From contig JBAIAC010000023.1 in NCBI GenBank assembly GCA_037349315.1, positions 40,721,501 through 40,785,500 on the forward strand: a stretch of 64,000 nt of DNA. Direction: 5' to 3'. A model generated the notes under the pieces. That model was not told the DNA's origin, did not search any database, and saw nothing but the letters and a program-made list of their open reading frames with translations. Position numbers and translations under genes: made by a program. Origin of the DNA: Chelydra serpentina (lineage: Eukaryota; Chordata; Testudines; Chelydridae). Shown piece after piece: positions 1 to 11,430 of the stretch; within the stretch, counting starts at the first letter, position 1, and the number at the start of each line of letters is the position of its first letter.

Positions 1-111
1 CATGGGTTTCTGTCTTGTTTTGCAAAGGAAGAGATCAGACGCCATGAGGAGAGTGGGGTACCAGATGAGCCACAGGATTTCATTGACTTCTACCTGGGAC
101 AGATGGTCAAA
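1..111 (+). CDS. CYP2 exon 5, 3' part
   Basis: Open in frame 1 from the window edge. It encodes ...[19 protein letters not shown] and ends [10 protein letters not shown], followed by donor GTATGT. CYP2 exon 5 is normally 177 bp, so about 66 bp are missing to the left. Confidence 0.85.
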
Positions 112-3100
112 GTATGTTTCTGCGCCGTATGTGACTATAACTCCTCTGCGACTCCATTGCACCTTTCTAGTGCAAACCTCTGCAGAGTAAAGTGGAAAAG
201 CAGCAGCTTGTGATGGGATCAGGTGCGTGGATGGGTGGGAGAATGGCAGAGTCAGAAATCTGTAGGGCTCCAGTCTGGCTAAATGACAGCTCAGTATCAG
301 GTGCAGCTCATCAGCCTCCTAGAAACCAGCGATAAGGAAGAGGGATCCCTTGCCCAAAGGGCACAGGCCAAACGGTGTCTCGGGAGAGTGTTGCAACGCA
401 GCACAGAGCAGAACTGGAATTGAAGGAGGTGACGGGAAGTAACAAAAACAAGAACCTGGAGGGCATCAGAAAAAACATTTGTGATTTTCTGACATCAAAA
501 ATACTAAAAAGACCTTGCAAATGGCAGGGAGTCAAAGGAATGAGCAAGTTCTGCTATTTATCACTTCGACTGTCCTGCCTCCTGTGTCCTAATTTATCCC
601 TCTGTCCCCTGCAGTGCAAAGATGACCCCACCTCGACATTCGACGAAGGTAACCTGATTCAGGCTGTCCTGGACCTCTTCATGGCAGGCACAGAGAGCAC
701 CGCCACGACCCTGCGCTGGGCACTGATCAGCCTGGTGCATCATCCCGACGTCCAAGGTGAGTGAGAGGGAGAAGGGGACACGCACCCTGGATGCGAGTCT
801 GCGTGAACATGGAAAATTACCCGGTTCTGTCTGTTTTTATTAGACAAATATTCGTTCTAAAACTGACCATTGGTGGCTGCTGAATCAGCTGAGCTGCAGC
901 CAGCAAAGCAGTAAGATTTCTGGTCCTACAGTCGTTGAACGGTAGACATTAGAAGTGGAAAAGTCCTGTAGAGATGCCTAGGCCACTTGCTTCCCCAATC
1001 CAACCCTGCTGCGGGATTGTTAGTCCACCTGCTTTAAATGTCTCCGGCAATGGGACTTCCACCACTTCCCTTGGGAGACTGGCCACGGGCTAACAGATCT
1101 CACCAGTGGGAAGTTTTCTTTCGGCAGCAGAACCTTCCTGATTCGCCCTTTGCTAAGCCACAAACCTCATAATTCACACTCTAAATGCACCGGGGCGGGA
1201 TTTCCACCCCACTCGAGCAGAGCTCAGGTTCGGTGGAGAGGAGGAACTGCAGCCTGCCGGGACCTGATTAGTGCTCCCTGATCATCAGCCACCCAGCCCA
1301 CCTGGGTGCAAGTTAGAGCAGGCCAGGAGCAACTCAGGAACCTTACATCAGCAGAAAATCAGGCCTAGTGGAGCTCTGCTCATCCATGCTTCTTCCTCTC
1401 CCTGTCCTGCCTTCATCCTGCCCCTGATCTGCCCCCTTCCCCCTCCAGATGCTGAGATGGGGGTGGTGTCTGGCATGGGTGGTGGCTCTGCTGCCTCAGT
1501 CAGCTATCTGCCTAGTGATAAGTTGCCCTACACAGGTGGAATTTTCCACTGGCCACCTCCAGTCACTGTGGGTCTGCCTACACTCTCACACTAAGCCTGG
1601 GTTCTGACTCAGGTTTGACCCAAACCCCACTTCTGCCCATGCACCGATCAGTCTGACTCAGGTCAGCAAGCACTCCGGGCCCAGGTCCTAGGACCTGGCT
1701 GGGGGGGATGTCAGAGCCTGAGTCCTGTTGTAACTCAGGTCCAAGCCCTGTCGTTTGGTGGGGTGGAGGCAGCTCAAGCTGCAGACCTGAGTCACAAGGT
1801 CTGCGTAGTGCAGTCTGGACGCGTTAGCCTGGCCATGAGCCCAGGTCCAGCAATTGTAAACCCAGATTTACAATGCAGTGTGGACAGTCAAGAGTTTGGA
1901 AACACCAAGTCCACAAGTCCAGGCCCCACAGACCTGGACTTAGGGTTCAGTGTAGACACACCTTGTAAGCCCAACAGCCCCTCCTCATGTCTCAGCAATG
2001 CTCTGGTAGCAGAGATGGTACGGTAGGCTCATCTCCTTACCAGAACTTCATGGATGTTATTGCAGAGCACTTACCCACGTGGGTTGCAGTGTTCCCATCA
2101 ACACCTAAAGCTCAGTTGCTCTTGCCAAGTTCATGAACAAAGGGCTTTTTGTGTTTCTCCTCCATGAGGCATTGAGCAGAGGCATTGGTTGACCTGTTTC
2201 CAGTGTAGACGTGCCCTCAGTTTGTGCACAGACATTTCACAGCGATAGTGTGACCAGCATGACCCTGGCTTTTATTTAAGACCTCCCATGACCAATGTTC
2301 CCTCTAATTTTTCCCATGCATGTGCAGAATGAATTTTGTTATGTGCACTAATATGGAGGTGACGCATGGCGGGGTTGGGGGGTTTGGAGTGTGGGAGGGG
2401 GCTCGGGGCTGGGGCCAAAGGTTGGAGTGCAAGGGGGGTGAGGGCTCTGGGGTGGGGCCGAGGATGAGGGGTTCAGAGTGCGGGAGGGGGCTCAGAGCTG
2501 GGATAGAGGGTTGGGGTGCGGGGGGTGGGGTGGGGTGGGGGGGTAAGGGTTGCAGTTGGGGTGCCGGCTCTGTTCTCTGGGGAACCGGCATGTACAGCCC
2601 AGGATCAGGATAGTCTTGTAACCCCTTTTACCCGTTGGCATTGCAGGGTTCTTAGGGTCACACCCAGTTGCCCTCAAAAAACAGTGATGGCTGTTTAAGC
2701 CTGGAAAGCAAGGCAGCTGCACCCAGGCTCACATATAAAGATAAGAGCCTTCTGCCCTAGGGAGAACCAGTTTGCTGCTCACTGATCGTGTTTTTGCCTT
2801 GTGTTAACATTTTCTAGGCTTATTCCAATCCCTGAAGGTGGCTCCCTTTTGCCTTGGAAGGTTTGTGCTCAGGCTATTTGGCCACTTTCAGGTTAAGGAA
2901 CTGTGCAAAATATCCTAGGTCTGCTGTAAAAATATTAATCTGACTTTGTTCTGTGCCTGGCTAATTCCTGGACAGCTGAGGCTATTTGAGCCCAATTGGG
3001 TACCAGTTCCATCTCCCTGAGCCAGCAGGGCTTCCTGTGCTGGGGGTGAGGATTTTCATCAGACTGCTAGTCAGCCCCTGGGAGCATCAGACAAACAGGA

Positions 3101-6100
3101 GTTTTGTCTGGGGAATGAAGTGAGAAGAAACTTTCTCTGCACTTTGGGATGCAGCTGCTGCACCTTGCCTCCGGCTCCCTCTCACAGCAAAGCTGAATTT
3201 GGCCCTGATACAGAGTTTCAACTGGCATCTGTGAGTCTGCTGGGGACGTGCAGGTCCCCCTTAGATATAAAGATGTAGGAATAATCAGGGTGGCTGATTC
3301 CCTTGGTGTGGCTTCCCATCGCCCACTGCAGTTAACCAGCATTAAAGGAGGAATTCCTCCTCCAGTCTGCAGGGAAGTGACAGAGCCTCAGAATATGCAC
3401 GCATCCCTGGGCACGCACTCACTGCCCAAACAGGTGTCCTTCTGTTGTATCAAGCTGAATGTGTCTCCTCAGAGAAGGTCCAGAAGGAGCTGGATGCTGT
3501 GTTGGGTCCTTCCCAATTAATCTGCTATGAGGATCGGAAGAACCTGCCCTACACCCATGCCGTGATTCATGAGATCCAGCGCTACAATTGCATTGCCCCG
3601 ATCGGCGTCCCCAGACAATGTGTGAAGGACACAACACTCTTGGGGTTACCTGTCCCAAAGGTACAGAAACATTCTCCATGCTTATACCCGCCTCTCCTAT
3701 CAAAGGGGTCAAATGTACTAGGACTGCAGCTCATTTGTGTTTCCAGGTATAGAACACGCCAGTTTCTCCTTGCACCCTGTCAGGGTTCCCTCCCCACTCT
3801 AAACTCTAGGGTAAAGACGTGGGGACCCGCATGAAGAGCTCCTAAGCTTATTTTTACCAGCTTAGGTTAAAAACCCCCAAGGTACAAAATTCCCTGCACC
3901 CTGAGAAATGCTTCGTCCACTGCCACCATCAAGTGTTTTAAACAGGAATCCAGGAATGGAGACCACTTGAAGTTCCCTTCCCCCCGCAAAATACCCTCTC
4001 AAGCCCGTACCCCCCTTTCCTGGGAAGCTTGAGAATAATCTCCTAACCAATTGGTTACACAGTGATCTAAAAAAACCCACCCCCGGGGTTTTAACACCAT
4101 AGAAAACAGTCAGCTTCTTAAAAGAAGGATTTTATTAAAACAAAGAAGGTAAAATCATCTCTGTAAAATCAGGATGGTAACTATTTTACAGGGTACTCAA
4201 TTTCCAAACTCAGAGGGATTCCCCCTCTGGACAAACCCTTAAAGTTACAGTGGGAAAAAGGAATAACCCCTTCCTCTCACACAGGGAACGTACCAAGCAA
4301 AAATAAACAGAAATCTACTCGCTATGCTATCTAAACTTACTTTAGAAAAGTGAGGATTTGATGAAAAGATGACTGGTTCCTTCTGACTCCAAGATCACTC
4401 TGAGTCTGACAAAGACCCACACACAAAGCTTTCCCCCTCCCAAGATTTGAAAGTATCTTGTCCCCTTATTGGTCAGATGCCGGCCAGGTCAGGTGTCGGT
4501 CTGGTTACCTGCATTTCTTAACCCTTTACTGGTAAGAGGATTTTATCTGCATCAGACCCTCTCCTCCTATATTTATGACACACCCTCTGAAGTCATCCGC
4601 ACTAGGGCAAAGTGAGACAGCAGAGTACAGCCACTTTGCACGCGTGCCAGTAACGTGATACAAAGTGCAGGGCAGTGGACAATCAGGCGCTGTCTCTTTT
4701 TCTTTCTCAATATATCACACTGCCCCTAATTTGCAAATGCTCTATAGGCCCCTTTAAACCTCTCACTGGCTTTGCCGCTTGGACATAAAAATATTACTTT
4801 GTAAATCTGACGCATTTAAAATATGAAGCCATTAACATTTTTCTTCCATTAAGGAATCAGTATTAAAGCTGGGAGAATCCTGGGAAACTGCCTCTTCTTT
4901 GGGGCTCCATCCTGCCAGCAGGTGGCTCAGAAAAGATGAACAGAAATAAAAATATACCAGCCAATAGTCTCCCAGTTTACGCCAATGAGACAGATTTCTC
5001 CCTGGGGGACATGCCAGGCACTGCAGTGCATGAGAACTGAAAACCGTCCCTTTAACCACCTCCCTGAGGGAGTGAGGGTGAGAACTAAGTCAGATGCTTC
5101 TTCCTTGCAGGACACTGTCATCTTGCCAAATATCTGTTCCGTCTTGTCTGATCCTGAGCAGTGGGAGACACCTCGCCAGTTCAACCCGACTCACTTCCTG
5201 GATAAGGAGGGAAACTTCATGAGCAGAGAAGCGTTCTTACCATTCTCAGCGGGTAAATGCACTGACCGCTCAACCATTTTTCAGGGGGTAGATTGTGAAT
5301 GCAGAATTCATAGAGATTTACGGTTAAACCTTGCTAATGTGCACGCTTTCTAATTTGCACTTAGAATGGCAAACTTACTGTTGCTAGTAGCTACCAGTGT
5401 GGTGCTCTGCTCTTGTTCGATGATGATAACAGTCGGCTGTGTGCGTGTTCCCTCTGTGTGCTGCCCCAGCTCTGCGCAGATAGCTGACACAGCAGACCCC
5501 GAGAGAACCCCCAAAAACCACAGACTCTAGTAAGGTATGAAGGAACCCGAGCCAGGTTTATTGTCAAATGAAGCACAGTAATAGTTCCCTATAGACTCTA
5601 CAGGGCATACTACGAATTTGTGCTCTCTGGCAATGGACACCGCTCAGTCAGTGGTGGGACACTCCACTGCTCCCTAGGCTGGACAAAGATGTGCGCTCCC
5701 GGACCTACTTTTATACAGTTGCAGGACAGATTACTCATCAGATGTCAAACGAATCTATCCGTCATGTTGTCCTTTTGACCTTGTCTTTAAGATGCACCTG
5801 CCCATTCCTTGTTGTGTCTGCGGAGTGTTCTGATGCCGCCTTGGCACAAATTCCTCTCATTAGCCCTTATGCATGTGTGTGCGCGTGCTTCTAACAACCT
5901 TTTCTTGACAATTTCTGTGAGTGGGACCTGCCTCTGGCTCACAGCCCAGCTTTGCTTAATACTGCCTGGAAATACTTTGGTTCAGGCTTCAGGCCTCAGA
6001 CTGGGCCTCTGATACTAGAGTTTATGTTTCAAGGCACTTCTCAGCAAAGATTTATTTGCAGAATGCTGTGGTGGGTTCTTCTACTACACAATTTCATTAT

Positions 6101-7147
6101 TTGCACAAAAATCACAGCACGCTGGCCACCATTAAAATGACATTTACCACTAGTTGCCACAGTATGGCATCTGAGATACCACAGGGTTTTCCTCTCTACT
6201 TTAAAATTCAAATGTTGACTTTTAATGGCAAGCGCTGTATAGACTTTAAGGCCAGAAGGGACCATCTTGATCATCTAACTGTTAGATCCTAATAAGCATG
6301 TGGGCAAGACCCACCAGCCAGACACCTGGGAAAGAATTCTCTGTAGTAACTCGGAGCCTTCCCAATCTAGTGTCCCATCTCCAGCCATTGGGGATTTTGC
6401 TACAGGCAGTCACCAATTGATCACAGGCTATTGTAGGCGGTCCTGTCATACCATCCTCTCCATAAACTTAGCAAGCTCAGTCTTGAAGCCAGTTAGGATT
6501 TTTGCATTTTGTATAGACATGAAAATGGAATGGAAGTTGTCTAAATCAATTTTGTGATAGATTTTTAAGTGTTTGCTTGCTTATTAATTTGCTAAATTAA
6601 TTAATAAGCAATGGATCTCTCGGTCATTAGTGCAAATCAGCCAAGTTCTACTGTACTGAGAAATCTGTGGACCATGCAAATGACCCCCTCCATCCCTTTG
6701 GGAATAGTCATGTGAAAAATTATTCCTAATGCTAGTTACCCGAGAAAAGCAAATTCTCAGATGCACATATGCAGACCTAGCCTCAGACCTTTGACTTCAC
6801 AGGTAAAACATGATTTTGCTTTTAAACAGATCTTATTTTTCCTTCCTCACGGAGGATTAGAATCCTGCCAAGTCTGAAATTTCTCATTTTTGAGTTACAC
6901 AAGCAATAGAAAGGAAACGTTGGGTTTTTTCTTAACTCACTAACTGCCTGTCCCCTCTCCCCCATTAGGGCACCGTGTGTGTTTGGGGGAGCGCCTGGCA
7001 AGGACTGAGCTCTTCATCATCTTCACCAACCTGCTGAGAGCATTCACGTTCAGGCTGCCAGAGGGAGTGACTGAAATTAACACTGAGCGTATTTTGGGGG
7101 GCCTATTGCAACCGCACCACTATAAGATCTGTGCTGTTCCTCGCTAG
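1..7147 (+). CDS. Cytochrome P450 family 2 gene, 3' part (exons 5-9)
   Basis: A microsomal haem-thiolate monooxygenase of family CYP2, acting at the ER membrane with P450 reductase. Five coding exons are visible: 1-111, 615-756, 3473-3660, 5111-5252 and 6969-7147. All junctions are GT-AG and in phase. The internal lengths 142, 188 and 142 bp are those of CYP2 exons 6, 7 and 8. Exon 6 holds the I-helix oxygen-binding segment ([12 protein letters not shown]). Exon 7 holds the ExxR motif (EIQR). Exon 8 has the ETPRQFNP meander. The exon 8/9 junction forms the haem-binding loop FSAGHRVCLG with its cysteine ligand. The protein ends [10 protein letters not shown] and an AATAAA lies 59 bp after the stop codon. 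The start, membrane anchor and exons 1-4 lie off the left edge. I do not assign a subfamily. The gene looks intact over the part seen. Confidence 0.93.
615..756 (+). CDS. CYP2 exon 6 (I helix)
   Basis: 142 bp between acceptor CCCCTGCAG and donor GTGAGT. It encodes the acidic/Thr-rich I-helix motif AGTEST and ends ...SLVHHPDVQ with one base of the next codon. Confidence 0.95.
757..3472. other. CYP2 intron 6, decayed repeats
   Basis: No coding exon is seen. At about 945-1180 lies a CR1/L3-like stretch (cf. GGGACTTCCACCACTTCCCTT). Around 1590-2220 are pieces with the GTGTAGAC ends common in reptilian hAT-like elements. At 2300-2580 is a G-rich stretch of imperfect GGGAGGGGGCTC repeats that starts in a palindrome-like repeat (TGAATTTTGTTATGTGCAC). 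Confidence 0.5.
3473..3660 (+). CDS. CYP2 exon 7 (K helix, ExxR)
   Basis: 188 bp, acceptor CTCCTCAG and donor GTACAG. It contains [13 protein letters not shown] with the invariant Glu and Arg of the K helix and ends ...LLGLPVPK on a codon boundary. Confidence 0.95.
3778..4580 (-). mobile_element. Solo LTR of an endogenous retrovirus-like element
   Basis: An 803-bp element bounded by TGTCAGGG and TTATGACA, flanked on both sides by the 5-bp duplication CACCC (3773-3777 and 4581-4585). The terminal TGTCA/TGACA inverted repeat and 5-bp duplication mark a long terminal repeat. On the minus strand there is an AATAAA (4136-4131) and a CCAAT motif near 4470, so the LTR reads against the host gene. 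No internal viral coding region is attached. It lies in CYP2 intron 7. I recall this sequence as a common turtle repeat, but the family name is not certain. Confidence 0.8.
5111..5252 (+). CDS. CYP2 exon 8 (meander, start of haem loop)
   Basis: 142 bp, acceptor TTCCTTGCAG and donor GTAAAT. It begins DTVILPN where most CYP2 proteins read GTxxxPN, and ends EAFLPFSAG. Confidence 0.95.
5416..6016 (-). mobile_element. Probable second LTR-type repeat
   Basis: About 600 bp in CYP2 intron 8 with LTR layout on the minus strand: a TATA box (TATAAAAG, complement of about 5707-5715) followed about 150 bp later by AATAAA (5562-5557). Edges are approximate and no target duplication was found. Attribution rests on this layout and on resemblance to turtle LTRs I remember. 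No coding sequence is present. Confidence 0.5.
6236..6510. mobile_element. CR1-like LINE fragment
   Basis: Begins ATAGACTTTAAGGCCAGAAG and continues GGGACCATCTTGATCATCTA, an arrangement I associate with chelonian CR1 copies. It is truncated and decayed and lies in CYP2 intron 8. Confidence 0.55.
6969..7147 (+). CDS. CYP2 exon 9 (haem cysteine, C terminus)
   Basis: Acceptor CCCATTAG. It encodes [15 protein letters not shown] with the haem-ligating Cys, then the terminal strand ending ICAVPR and stop TAG. Confidence 0.95.
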
Positions 7148-7205
7148 GCCGCAGCACGTCACAGACCACCAGGAAACCCTATAGGCAGGGGTGTTTCTCA
7201 TGGTG

Positions 7206-7211
7206 AATAAA
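7206..7211 (+). terminator. CYP2 polyadenylation signal
   Basis: Canonical AATAAA 59 bp after the CYP2 stop codon. It is the first such hexamer downstream and implies a very short 3' UTR. Confidence 0.7.
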
Positions 7212-10200
7212 CTATAAAACAAAGAGTTATGGCGCCTGGCATTATTTATGGCTGACCAGGTATCTGATTACTGGGAGGAAGAATTGAGAGAGGGTTAGTC
7301 TATTGTAATGCAAGGACGATAGGGTTTTTAAAAATCTCCTAATTATGAGATTAAAGTAGTGGGGGGGGGGTGAAACCCCATCATGGGCTAGAGAAGGTTA
7401 AAAGGTAGCTAGTCACATTGATTACACCTGCACCCTGATTAATTAGCTGCTTCTCAGCGAGAGGTGCCGGGAGGGAGAGGCATCAGGTGATAACTTAGTG
7501 GATACCTGGTCTGCAGGAGAACAGATGCTTTGGGAAGGCTCAGTACTGGAGCTGGGGAGCCAGCCCAAAGAGGGGCATGGAAACAGAGCTTGGAGGGTTA
7601 CGCGAAGGCAGATGGCCTCCCGGGGGCACTCGGGTGAGAACCCCTGCAAGGAGAAGCTCTGAGGACAGGGGGCGTTACCACGGGGAGTTCGATCCCTCGC
7701 AGCTGCGAGGTGAGAGCTGATCTGAAGTTGGAGAGAAGGGCAGCAGTAGAGAGGACAGGAGGCAAGAACCGGAAAGGAAAAGAGGAACATATGGCCTCTG
7801 TTATCCAGGCTGAGTTTTAACTGGCTAATTGTTATCTAGGCCCTAATTACCATGCAAGGGGTTGGCTGGAGCCTGTCGCTGGAGAATTCCCCCTGCTGAG
7901 AGGGAATCTCCATAGGCATGATACTGGCAGGGACAGTCTTCGTCAGCTGCCCTTCCCCTACCAGTGTAACGGGATGAGGAGCCCAAGCCTTGACTGGCAC
8001 AATCTCCATTATCGAGCAGTACAAGTTAGCGTAGGTCACTGCTACTCTAACTCCCATCAGAGCAGGGAGCCAGGACCGGCTCCTTCTGGCTGCTGCTGTC
8101 CGCTACGGCACCCCGCAGCGTGGGTGTGCTGGAGAACTGGAGCCAAGCGTGTGGTGGAATACGGTTTAATCCTCCACACACTAACCCACTGTACCGATGC
8201 TGCCAAACCCCAGAGGCTCAAGACCTTCCAACTCTCTGGGTTTTCAGCTGACCGGCTGCCTGCTAGAGCTGGGCGCAATGTGGGGGACAAATAGCTTATC
8301 TGGGGACAAATGCCATTTGTCAACCTGGAACGATTTGTGAATTTGATACAAATTCACAGTGTAGATTTGGTCAACAATATTGAGGGGGGCGGGGTGAGAA
8401 AAGAGGACTTAGGTGGTGTACAGAAAACAGGGGGGAAGAAGTGATGTGCCACTGACCCCTTTATAATCTTTAACCCAGGAGTCAGAGCTCTCAGCTGGGG
8501 TGTGTGAAACCTGGGTTCAATTGCCCCTTCCACCCAATGTGGCGCAAGGATTTGAACTTGGGTCTCCCTGCCCATTTCAGAAGCATGCCCTGGGCTATGG
8601 ATCATCCTGGGATGGGGGTGGGGGTCTCTCAATCTCTCCCGTCGATGCTGTTCTAGTGGGTATAAATACATAGTTGTTGGAGCAGGGACTTGGAACCCAC
8701 CACATCTTAGGGGAGTGGCCTTACCATCAGCTGAGAGTCCTTTTCACTTGCGGGGCCAATGACGGGTATTTTATCCGAAGTGGAACAGCTTCCAAAGGAG
8801 AGGTTGCAAGACCATCCATGTCTAGCAGTTTGATCACTCACCTGCAAAGGCTGGAAGACGTGGGTCCAGAGCAGGGATCTGAGGCTGGGGTCTCACACAA
8901 GCCGGGTAAGTGCTCTAACCACTGGGCCACAGTCATCTCACCCTCTGTCCCACTGATTATTTAAATTCATACTCAGTGGAACGGCTTCAACATGAACCAC
9001 TGAGAGAAACTTGCCCCCGAATACCTCATAGCCCAGCTGCCAGGGCTCTTTCCTGGGATTGGAAGACAGCAGGGTTCTCTGAGAGCCCTGCCGCTTTCCC
9101 CACGCATGCCCAGAGAAGCAGTCCTGCCTCTGACGGTGCCAAGCTGCACAGGCATGTCCAGCATCAAGAGACCATTGGCAGACTGTTAAGGGATCATGTT
9201 GCAAAAGCCAGGACATGCGCTAAGACCACACTTTTGAAGCCCATTTCACTTTGACATGTATGACCTGCTTTCTCCAGCTTGCTGGAAGTTCCTCGGTCGC
9301 AGATGTGCCTCTCTCTCTGGCAGATGTCAGGCTTCCATCATGTGCTGGAGCTGTTACAAATATTTTTCTTTGCAATAAAAGCACATGTGGGTTTTTTTCC
9401 CACTCTTCATCCTTGAAAATCTCTGACCCCTGAGGTCCCTTCTAGCCCTATGATTCTATGACCCAGACTTTCCAGAAATTCTTCTCACACACGTCCTAGT
9501 AGATGTGGTCACTCCCTGAACGCTTATCCCCTGAAACTAGCTTCTGTCTTCTTTCCCGGATCCCAATAGGAATATAGTTTATTGTGCCTCTCTCAGGAAT
9601 CCAAGGCCAAAGAGTTCAAAAGCGGCAACGGATTTGGGGTGTCTCAGATTTTGGGAGCCCAGCTTGACACACAGAGGACCTTTTTTTTTTTTTTAAGAAG
9701 CACTGAGAACCCAAAATCAGCAGAACTTATGGGAGCTGTCGACACTCAGGGCTGCTCCAAAATATGTGACGCAGGACAGATCAAGGAGAGCAGGGCAAAA
9801 TTTTTCATGCAAAATCTTTTTCCATTGCAAAATGCAGATTTGGGTCTAGGTCAGCTAATTGTTTTGGTCAGAAGAAAAAAAATCAGGAATGTCAAAATAG
9901 TTTGTTCGGCATTTCAAAAAGGAAACTTTTCGTGCTGGAAAAGTGTGTGCTTTGGCAATTCCCTCAATTTTAGTTCTTAAAAAATGTAAAATGTGCCTCA
10001 AAATTGAAACAACACGTTTCATTTGGGTCGACACGAAACAAAACTTTTTTTTTTTTTTTGGACATTTCAGCTTGTCGAAAACTTCACGACATTTTCATTT
10101 CGGGTTCCCCCAGTTCTGCCACCAAACCAACAACATGAGTTTTTCACACGGCTCTAATCTCAAAGGAGGTCCCCCAAGCTCATGGCTGCTCTTGAAAGGT

Positions 10201-10873
10201 TTGGCCCGACTGCCTCTCAGAGAGAGGAGGTGGGTGAGGTAATATATTTTATTGGACCGACTTCTGCGGGCGCACGCGAGCTTTCGAGTTGCACATTACT
10301 CCACATACAGCAGTCACAATACTCAGTGCAACTGCAAGCCAATATCACCATCTAATGACCAAAGTGGTTAGTTACAAATAAGATTTCTTTTTACTTATAT
10401 TGACTTGTAAGATTATACACTTACACAAAGTAACATGGAGTTTAGAGGGAAAAAAAGATAATCTCTATTATCTAGCAGCATCCATTTGTCCCTTGGATAA
10501 TCCAAGAGACGAGGGGAGAAAAACATGCTTAAATGCATTTCTGGCCTGAGGTGTTAGCAGGGGTTATGCTAGCATATTTTGTAACCATATATATACCATT
10601 TATTAATAACAATTAAACCCCCCAAATATTTCATTAGTAAGATGTGGTCTAAATCCTTTTTACTTTTGGTAGCAGGAGAAAAGTGCTGTCCTTTCTGTCC
10701 GTCTAGCGGCAAACAAGTCGTCATGTAATAGAAATAAAAAAGGGCTTTGAGCTCTGGTCCCCCAGAATAGCTAATGGGTGGCAGGTGTAGCAAGAAGAAC
10801 TGCCCCATTTGTAGCATGTCATTGCCTATTCTCCGTGTGTGTCCCTGTATCTTCAGGTGGCAGGGGCATGCAG
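7212..10873. other. Intergenic stretch between CYP2 and its relic
   Basis: No coding exon recognised. It holds a MIR/tRNA-like SINE piece near 8865-8940 (complement of a B-box-like GGGTCTCACAC...ACCACTGGGC), a CR1 3' terminus at about 9420-9463, T-rich runs at about 9681 and 10,045, and the head of a repeat at 10,226-10,295 (GGTAATATATTTTATTGGAC) whose family I cannot name. Confidence 0.45.
9420..9463 (+). mobile_element. CR1 LINE 3' terminus
   Basis: Reads CTGAGGTCCCTTCTAGCCCT followed by ATGATTCTATGA, the conserved 3' end of CR1 elements in birds and reptiles. The upstream body is not recognisable. Confidence 0.65.
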
Positions 10874-11039
10874 AAATACATACACCATCTGGGTGGGACA
10901 AACACCTGTGAGTGTGCTGAATGGATTCCAAGCAGTGAAGAACTCCCTGATTGACCACTCAGAGGAGTTTGCCGACTGACCCATCACACCCTTCTTTAGG
11001 GACCCAGTGGGTACTTTCTGTCATTGTTGGTGTGTGTGA
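10874..11039 (+). pseudogene. CYP2 exon-2 relic with in-frame stop
   Basis: After a CAG acceptor-like site the sequence reads NTYTIWVGQTPVSVLNG, then FQAVKNSLIDHSEEFAD, a stop TGA (10,977-10,979), then PITPFFRD in the same frame. This is the CYP2 exon-2 block (family pattern: vLxGyxAVKEALvxxxEEFadRpxxP...FR). The TGA sits where the family has Arg, consistent with a CGA to TGA change at a CpG. The piece spans about 166 bp to a GTGTGT donor-like site, near the usual 163 bp. It is on the same strand as the intact CYP2 gene, 3.7 kb downstream, and no exon 1 was seen. It is probably a tandem duplicate that died. Confidence 0.8.
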
Positions 11040-11396
11040 GGAAATCTCCTGTATCTGAGGAGCTGGTCCTAGAGCAAGACCCAGGCCAGCGGGAACGTCT
11101 GTCTTTAGTGTCACCCCTGCAAGCTGTGCTGCCCCCTTTCAGGGATGTGTACGCCTCAGACCCACCGGGGTCACCAGCTTTTGAAATTTTGGCCCCCTCA
11201 TGTGCTTTCAGCACACAGAACTGATGTATACACACTGGGTAGCCCTAGTGGTTCTTGGCCTCAGTCAGGAGTTTCTGAGCCAGCCAGGCCGGGAGCAGGC
11301 ACCGGGATGTGGTGGGCAGGCGCCTAGGTGGCCCTGCTGGGCCTTTTAACGAGTGACACAACCCCCCCCGTCTCCCAGCTCTGTGTGGTGGCTCTG

Positions 11397-11430
11397 GTGA
11401 ACAGAGCAGCTTTCTTACCATTCTCAGCAG
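11397..11430 (+). pseudogene. CYP2 exon-8 3' end relic
   Basis: Encodes [12 protein letters not shown] followed at once by GTAACA, matching the end of the intact exon 8 ([11 protein letters not shown], then GTAAAT). Everything upstream in the exon is unrecognisable and no exon 9 follows. It lies about 360 bp after the exon-2 relic, so exons 3-7 of this copy are deleted or decayed. Confidence 0.7.

Noticed and set aside
375..764. Continuous 129-codon frame across CYP2 exon 6
   Set aside because: Its first 80 codons are intron; the real exon begins at 615 after a clear acceptor and has the canonical 142-bp length.
11024..11224. Open frame after the CYP2 exon-2 relic as a further CYP2 exon
   Set aside because: The translation shows no CYP2 motif and no exon of matching length or phase.
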